DNA of 64,000 bases from Branchiostoma floridae (Eukaryota > Chordata > Leptocardii > Amphioxiformes > Branchiostomatidae), in NCBI RefSeq assembly GCF_000003815.2, contig NC_049981.1:2498498-2562497 (forward strand). The letters are read 5' to 3'. Made by a program: the position numbers and the translations under genes. This document shows, piece by piece, positions 61,094-64,000 of this stretch. Under the pieces are notes generated by a model. It saw nothing but the letters and a program-made list of their open reading frames with translations, ran no database searches and had not been told where the DNA came from. The first letter of the stretch is position 1; every line of letters starts with the position of its first letter.

Positions 61094-64000
61094 TGTGTGT
61101 GTGAGTGTGTGTCGTGTGTGTGTGTCGTGTGTTTGTTGACGCCGTAAAAACGTTTCAATGACGTTTCCACCCTGCGGCCGAAAAGCGTAGGACCTATCAG
61201 ACTGCAATGTTTCATTTAGTCAACGACTCAATATTTCAAAAGCTATCAGCAAAGTTGTCAGACAAAAACGTCTATAAGTAGGTATGGCGTAAGCGATGAT
61301 ATATACCTTGAGAACTTAAGTATAGCTCTCCAGGGTAATAGTGAACTTGGAAATGTTTTAAGATGTCTGGACTCTTCAATGCAATCTTTTTCGCCAATCA
61401 ATCTATCAATATACCGCATGTGTGTCCTTGTATCTAAAATAGTACAGAACTCATCCAACTAACAGTCTAAAACTTACCGTAAGGTGTCGTATTTGCGCAG
61501 TCTATGCAACGTACGTACTGTACGACTGTTTACGATGATGAAGTCCAAGACAAGGAATAGGTGTTTTGACCACAAGGTAGGAGGTGCTAGTACGTTCCGT
61601 GACCTAACTGATGAAATTGATAAGCTCTGTATGTGGGTATACACAGCCTTATGATAAGCCTAGCTCGTCGACGTCCTTTAAGAAAAACGGCAATATTTTT
61701 ATGATCCTGAAGTTCTCTAGTAGTTCTCTCGTAGATCCTGCATTTTCAACTACATGTACCATCGATTTCCTTTTTTCATCCGGGCAGAATTGGTATTACT
61801 GACTTTATCTGTTCACCATTGTATAATGTATATTGTAATGTTACCAGGGCTAGCCCTTGATAATAGCCTCCGGCTAGTTGGGTAACCCTGGCTTTATTCC
61901 TTATTATCATATAGCCAGGCGCCGCGGACCAATCAGAAGGCCCCGTTCCACGTNNNNNNNNNNNNNNNNNNNNNNNNNNNNNNNNNNNNNNNNNNNNNNN
62001 NNNNNNNNNNNNNNNNNNNNNNNNNNNNNNNNNNNNNNNNNNNNNNNNNNNNNAAATCGGGAGAGGCGGGACGCAACTTGAAGTTCAACCTTTGGTATGA
62101 AATAACGTTGCTTTTGTTTGAACCTGCTGAAATAGCAATAATGTCGTAAAGATATTGTGTCCGCCACAGTAAAAGACAAAACATTTTATTGAAAATTTCT
62201 CATGACACGAAAAATGTCTGTTTGCTCTAGTTCCGTGATACATGATAAGATTAGGGATGAGCCCCCTACTGAATTCCTTTTGCGTGACAGTTTGCCTATT
62301 TGTTTTTTTTTTTATCATATCAAGTTGTTTGTTTGCTGGTTGGTTGGTTGGTTGGTTGGTTGGTTACGTAAAGCCCCCGTCGCTAATCAAGAATTGAGCT
62401 CGGCCGACGTGTTGGCGAGCTCAAAATGGGCATGAACAATCGACGTCCTGGCGATTACGCGGGCTTCGGACGATTTTTTGCAGCTCCGGGCCTGGCTCGG
62501 CCGACGTTTTCGGTTCATTGGGAGCTTCGCTTAAATGTAGCAAGGCCTCGGCGACGATTTTTGAGCTTTTTATGAGATTTTAGATTGGGGTATCGCAAAA
62601 TTCCTGCTAATGTTATACGGTGCCAGTCCACCCACACATGCTCTACATATTTGCCACAAGACGTTAAAGATGATCAAGATATATTATTTTTCACTGACCG
62701 GGTTAGTCGACTCTCACTTCGTCCATATCCGTGCTCTGAGAACCTGGTCCGAGAACCTAGTCGGGGGCCGACACGGACTGCCGGACCTGGCCCATTCCTG
62801 ACATCACACCTTCCACTCAGGTCAATTAAGTGACGTAGATGTCAGGGCAAATCAATGAGAAGGACCAGAGGACTGGTCTAGTGGACTGATGAGCGCTTAA
62901 CGTTGTGTACGGATAAAGCGTGTGAATTGCTTACAACTTTGTCAAGAACTTTCATACGAGTACTATAAGTTACTGCCCTACTGGTATTCTTTATATTTTC
63001 TTAGTTGTATCTTGTATTTCTTTTTTACCAAACCAATTTTCTTTAAATGATCAGCGAATTATATGATGCTGTATCAAATACAGTGTAAACTCTACCAATG
63101 CACACAAGCAAACAAACAAAACAATAAACGAAAATGAACAAATAAAACAGTAGACACAAACAAATGCAAATTCATGCACACCTGGTAGGCGGGGCTTCCT
63201 GGGATCTTGAGGTGCTGATGGGAACCTGGGCACGATACAGCTGCTAGCTCGTTCCCAGCGTACCCCATGTTGTTTTCATCGACACGCCCTGTTTTGCTGC
63301 ATTTTATATTCCCGGTGGCATATTTAACGGAAACCTAGAGTCAGACAGAAGGTGAGACATAAGAAATATTACCGACAAGTTTCCCGTGGACAAAAAAAAT
63401 CTACTTTGATGTTACAGAAACTGGAGTTACATTAATGTTCTTCACTGATCGGAGATACCAGATACAGGGCCAATGGACCGATCCTGAAACCTCGAGCTCG
63501 CCCCCTGTTCGATCATGCTCTATTACGAACACCTCCGTCAAAAGCAGCGCTTGTCGGACAGAACTTTGTGCCGCCGCTATTTTGATAATAATGACACGTG
63601 ACTTCGGTTTAGCTTTTTTGGCCTTGAAATCCTCTCAGAACAGGCCGAGAAAAATGCGCTGCGCATGTCCTCTTTGTTGGATGTTAACGTTTCCCGCCGC
63701 GGACAATTAAAATGACTTACCTGTGGAGAAACTGGACTTTCATTAAAATTACCTTCAGAGATTCTTCAGAGAGTCACATGGTCCACTTTCATTGATGTTC
63801 TCTAGATCTACGTAGTTACTTTGCGTGCTCAATGGAGAAACAGACTAGGCCTGAGACTTACATTGACGTTCTCCACTGAGAAGGGGCTCCAGGTTAGCGC
63901 TGTTCCCGGGAACTGGAGGCCAGACGCCAGGCTCAGCACCGCAAAGCTGTTCACTGGACTCTTGTTCCGCAGCCAGCCGGGGAAGATGTGGACTCTCCGT
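43305..64000 (-). CDS. Large protein with thioredoxin-like segment and five CCP/sushi-like modules (5' end outside window)
   Basis: I do not recognise a named orthologue. Minus-strand exons: 63862-64000 (partial), 63182-63334, 51876-52074, 51383-51508, 50805-50920, 50571-50674, 50305-50330, 50055-50174, 49406-49432, 48694-48918, 47933-48128, 47637-47707, 47312-47506, 46779-46909, 46195-46309, 45585-45836, 44835-44980, 44400-44558, 43305-43409. All are GT-AG and every phase joins, giving about 868 visible codons. Order of parts: Cys-containing N-terminal region; thioredoxin-like segment with CRSC; hydrophobic stretch (CWSLVVGVGRVLVAPF); short acidic linker; five four-Cys CCP-like modules; a C-terminal region ending GDALELV. 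The Cys-rich make-up suggests an extracellular or secretory-pathway protein. The signal peptide, if any, lies off the right edge. The intron at 52075-63181 contains a LINE and a nested gene. The exon chain is well supported; domain names are less certain. Confidence 0.8.
43960..44340 (+). mobile_element. tRNA-related SINE-like duplication with intact B box
   Basis: GGTTCGAATCCCG, a perfect Pol III B box, occurs twice (about 43991 and 44271). Each is followed by the same tail of about 60 bases (gtcgggatgttgtttctttc, tgttctactcgcccctctgg). No full tRNA cloverleaf was found. It lies in an intron of the CCP gene. Confidence 0.6.
46255..46445 (-). repeat. Diverged copy of a CCP-gene acceptor/exon start
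   Basis: 46370-46440 resembles 46245-46315, which is the acceptor and first 60 or so bases of exon 46195-46309 (minus strand). Shared pieces include catg-ac-tg, ttc-atgcag-aacc and cactcac/gctcac, then cgtacg(g)ca. Confidence 0.6.
48190..48715 (-). repeat. Minisatellite of CCP-gene donor junctions (exon 48694-48918)
   Basis: On the minus strand the exon end GTGCCACAATGCTCAA|GTGAGTAC is followed by more than ten degenerate copies of gtgccacaatgctcacgtga, many keeping a GTGAGTAC-like donor. Confidence 0.9.
50571..51508 (-). other. Thioredoxin-like segment of the CCP gene
   Basis: Exons 51383-51508, 50805-50920 and 50571-50674. The pattern follows a thioredoxin fold: a beta strand (YGIILLFC), a Cys-rich turn containing CRSC (a CxxC), helix (ESLERFDRLALYTPFYG), strand with Asp (KVLVARVDADS), then VPYAPYILYRLPGT in the usual cis-Pro/strand region and a closing helix (DSLTRLVQLFQRD). 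The CxxC lies just after the exon junction. Extra cysteines (CRGC and DTCEQ) precede it, unlike standard thioredoxins. The fold is proposed from pattern and not tested by profile search. Confidence 0.55.
51100..51405 (-). repeat. Minisatellite of CCP-gene donor junctions (exon 51383-51508)
   Basis: Degenerate 22-bp units of cttgtgaacaaggtgaggca on the minus strand match the exon end ACGTGTGAACAAG|GTGAGTGC. About ten copies follow the real donor. Confidence 0.85.
52477..56546 (-). pseudogene. LINE ORF2: endonuclease, reverse transcriptase, RNase H; frameshifted
   Basis: The first in-frame ATG is at 56360 (MKIAQINIRSINTSS), at the start of an apurinic-type endonuclease domain with SAYVPPDD, VVCGDLNARHTSWGD and a TDHNL motif. 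The reverse transcriptase follows, with YRPITLSSVIGKILERI, GVPQGAVLSTTLCNIY and the catalytic FQYADD box. The frame is lost between about 53706 and 53736. The remainder continues in another frame to 52477 with an RNase H domain (VVFTDGSSLGNPGPTG, ELQGLHLALS, DCKAAIE, GHMGVAGNELADE) and a C-terminal Cys/His cluster (CEACGERESTEHFLYYCPRY). One indel accounts for the break. Confidence 0.9.
56650..58017 (-). CDS. LINE ORF1: PHD finger plus three CCHC zinc knuckles
   Basis: 455-codon open frame beginning at a GTG (58017); the frame stays open further upstream without an ATG, so the true start is unclear. A basic Lys/Gln-rich N-terminal region is followed by a PHD finger (DRCICGDEHIEGGNWICCD, then CNSWWHSTCAKL and YTCAYC). 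A central region, probably an RNA-recognition-type fold, has VVIIDGIPNPKTY and RRAILKNVPTNI. Near the C-terminus are knuckles CFNCHRFGHIAKLC, CARCGEARNHTLSC and CINCGGKHSANDNRC. The likely role is binding element RNA as a ribonucleoprotein; the PHD finger could target chromatin (inference). Confidence 0.85.
   Translation of the reverse strand: MNPDKTRQRTNQEKKVEKTSPEQEADEQDTNQKRKRLQGPKKQTTTTKRRTQQQSKKQEEGYRQTETEEGKKGKAQHTRGTESSETVSTQPVTITTHDQERNNQQTQLSNEEDRCICGDEHIEGGNWICCDICNSWWHSTCAKLTKQAIDFFVKTEEEYTCAYCIIKKLRKHNIERIECCNEENKPQKTTTQREEKGHKPTSQRCNNHNTDRTHNNIGAKEEVVIIDGIPNPKTYKNSQKILAEISRYKPGITHNIQLAYSLPRGGIAVHSKDKKTAEELMKPWTEGAFGSNKGQLKSHRTQKTHGRRAILKNVPTNIKEEEIEQSILELIEVKVKAHRYRYQDTGKPLKVVLIETTEGQLSSIFTQNVIIDGATVNIEPYRTKTQTPIKCFNCHRFGHIAKLCEQDATCARCGEARNHTLSCKPRCINCGGKHSANDNRCKAFHSWKQKLENRV
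58250..58580. repeat. Diverged tandem duplication upstream of the nested gene
   Basis: Two blocks of about 130 bp share gccccgtcca, cagatt-tcagcgaaaaatac, gggcgat-ttgaa-tcggcgagc and ggccggcgttaat. A third GC-rich relative may lie at 62390-62570. Their nature is unknown. Confidence 0.55.
58842..60214 (+). CDS. Two-exon nested gene with 12-residue tandem repeats, function unknown
   Basis: Exons 58842-59051 and 59330-60214 join in phase 0 and give 364 codons. The N-terminal part (TELGYIDSLTEKSTAALHQ, SDGITIDDILAGNYRGRG) looks like a folded globular segment. The middle holds about a dozen copies of a 36-bp unit encoding GGEREDNTECAA with variants, so it is highly acidic with regularly spaced Cys. 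The C-terminus is basic and ends with paired cysteines (RRMRKLLQCCNCLNPDTED). A TATA-like ATATATAA lies just before the ATG. The gene sits on the opposite strand inside the 11-kb intron of the CCP gene. I know no family for it. It could be a lineage-specific gene or part of an unrecognised mobile element. Confidence 0.6.
59640..60065. repeat. 36-bp coding minisatellite in the nested gene
   Basis: About twelve tandem copies of a unit ggtggagagagagaagac plus aacacggagtgtgcagca. The unit length is a multiple of three, so copy-number change keeps frame. Several copies are identical, which indicates recent homogenisation. All three reverse frames are also open, a by-product of the repeat. Confidence 0.9.
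60215..61953. other. Intronic sequence of the CCP gene between nested gene and gap
   Basis: No exon seen. An A-rich stretch follows the nested gene at 60270-60350. A (GT)n microsatellite lies at about 61055-61135. A short imperfect palindrome, agggctagccctt then gggtaaccctgg, lies at 61850-61893. Confidence 0.5.
61954..62053. other. Assembly gap (100 N)
   Basis: Exactly 100 N inside the large intron of the CCP gene; no exon is visibly interrupted. Confidence 0.98.
62054..63181. other. Intronic sequence of the CCP gene right of the gap
   Basis: No exon seen. A (GGTT)n tract lies at about 62338-62365. A GC-rich block at 62390-62570 repeats ggccgacg and ctcgg-gacg words. Confidence 0.5.
63400..63875 (-). 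repeat. Dispersed copies of a CCP-gene donor junction (exon 63862-64000)
   Basis: The exon end GTGGAGAACGTCAAT|GTAAGT recurs downstream as gagaacatcaatgaaagtgg (about 63785), a truncated ttaatgaaagtccagtttct (about 63735), and tgaagaacattaatgtaact (about 63430). The copies are degenerate. Confidence 0.6.

Overview
The window looks like nuclear DNA from an invertebrate chordate, most probably an amphioxus (Branchiostoma). The genes have many short exons with standard GT-AG introns. Their products are clearly animal proteins (G-alpha-q, KIFBP, an HDGF/LEDGF-family protein). Introns and spacers are packed with minisatellites, terminal-inverted-repeat (TIR) elements, tRNA-like SINEs and one long LINE. 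Two runs of exactly 100 N are scaffold gaps. The species call is an inference; no database search was possible.

Layout. 1-11458 (minus): exons 3, 2 and 1 of a G-alpha-q gene; exons 4 onward lie off the left edge. 13809-23744 (plus): complete 17-exon KIFBP gene, 615 codons. 25886-37223 (minus): 18-exon HDGF-related/LEDGF-type gene with an N-terminal PWWP domain and a C-terminal integrase-binding-domain (IBD)-type bundle; exon 8 runs into a gap. 38696-42587 (plus): 7-exon, 409-codon gene that I do not recognise by name. It carries a second IBD-like bundle without PWWP and shares intron positions with its neighbour. 43305 to beyond 64000 (minus): at least 19 exons of a gene encoding a thioredoxin-like segment, five atypical CCP/sushi modules and an unfamiliar C-terminal region. 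Its 11-kb intron holds a same-sense LINE (about 52320-58095; ORF1 with PHD finger and zinc knuckles, ORF2 with endonuclease, reverse transcriptase and RNase H, broken by a frameshift) and an opposite-strand two-exon gene (58842-60214) with 12-residue tandem repeats. Gene order is divergent, convergent, divergent, convergent.

Main observation. In all four multi-domain host genes except the short IBD-like one, minisatellites next to exons are tandem copies of the adjoining exon-intron junction. Each unit carries a few to about 55 bases of exon plus a splice donor or acceptor. I count about fourteen such arrays. Splicing of the true exons still gives continuous frames, so the copies appear to be tolerated decoys or alternative splice sites. 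I recall that minisatellites across exon-intron borders have been reported at the amphioxus Adh locus; I could not check this.

Second observation. Several short TIR elements begin CAGGG and carry many copies of a short motif in both orientations. The motif differs between elements (TGCACCCA, GCAGGT, CTTGCCCG, GACGGA), and two types share the same backbone. One has a perfect 8-bp target duplication, as expected for hAT elements.
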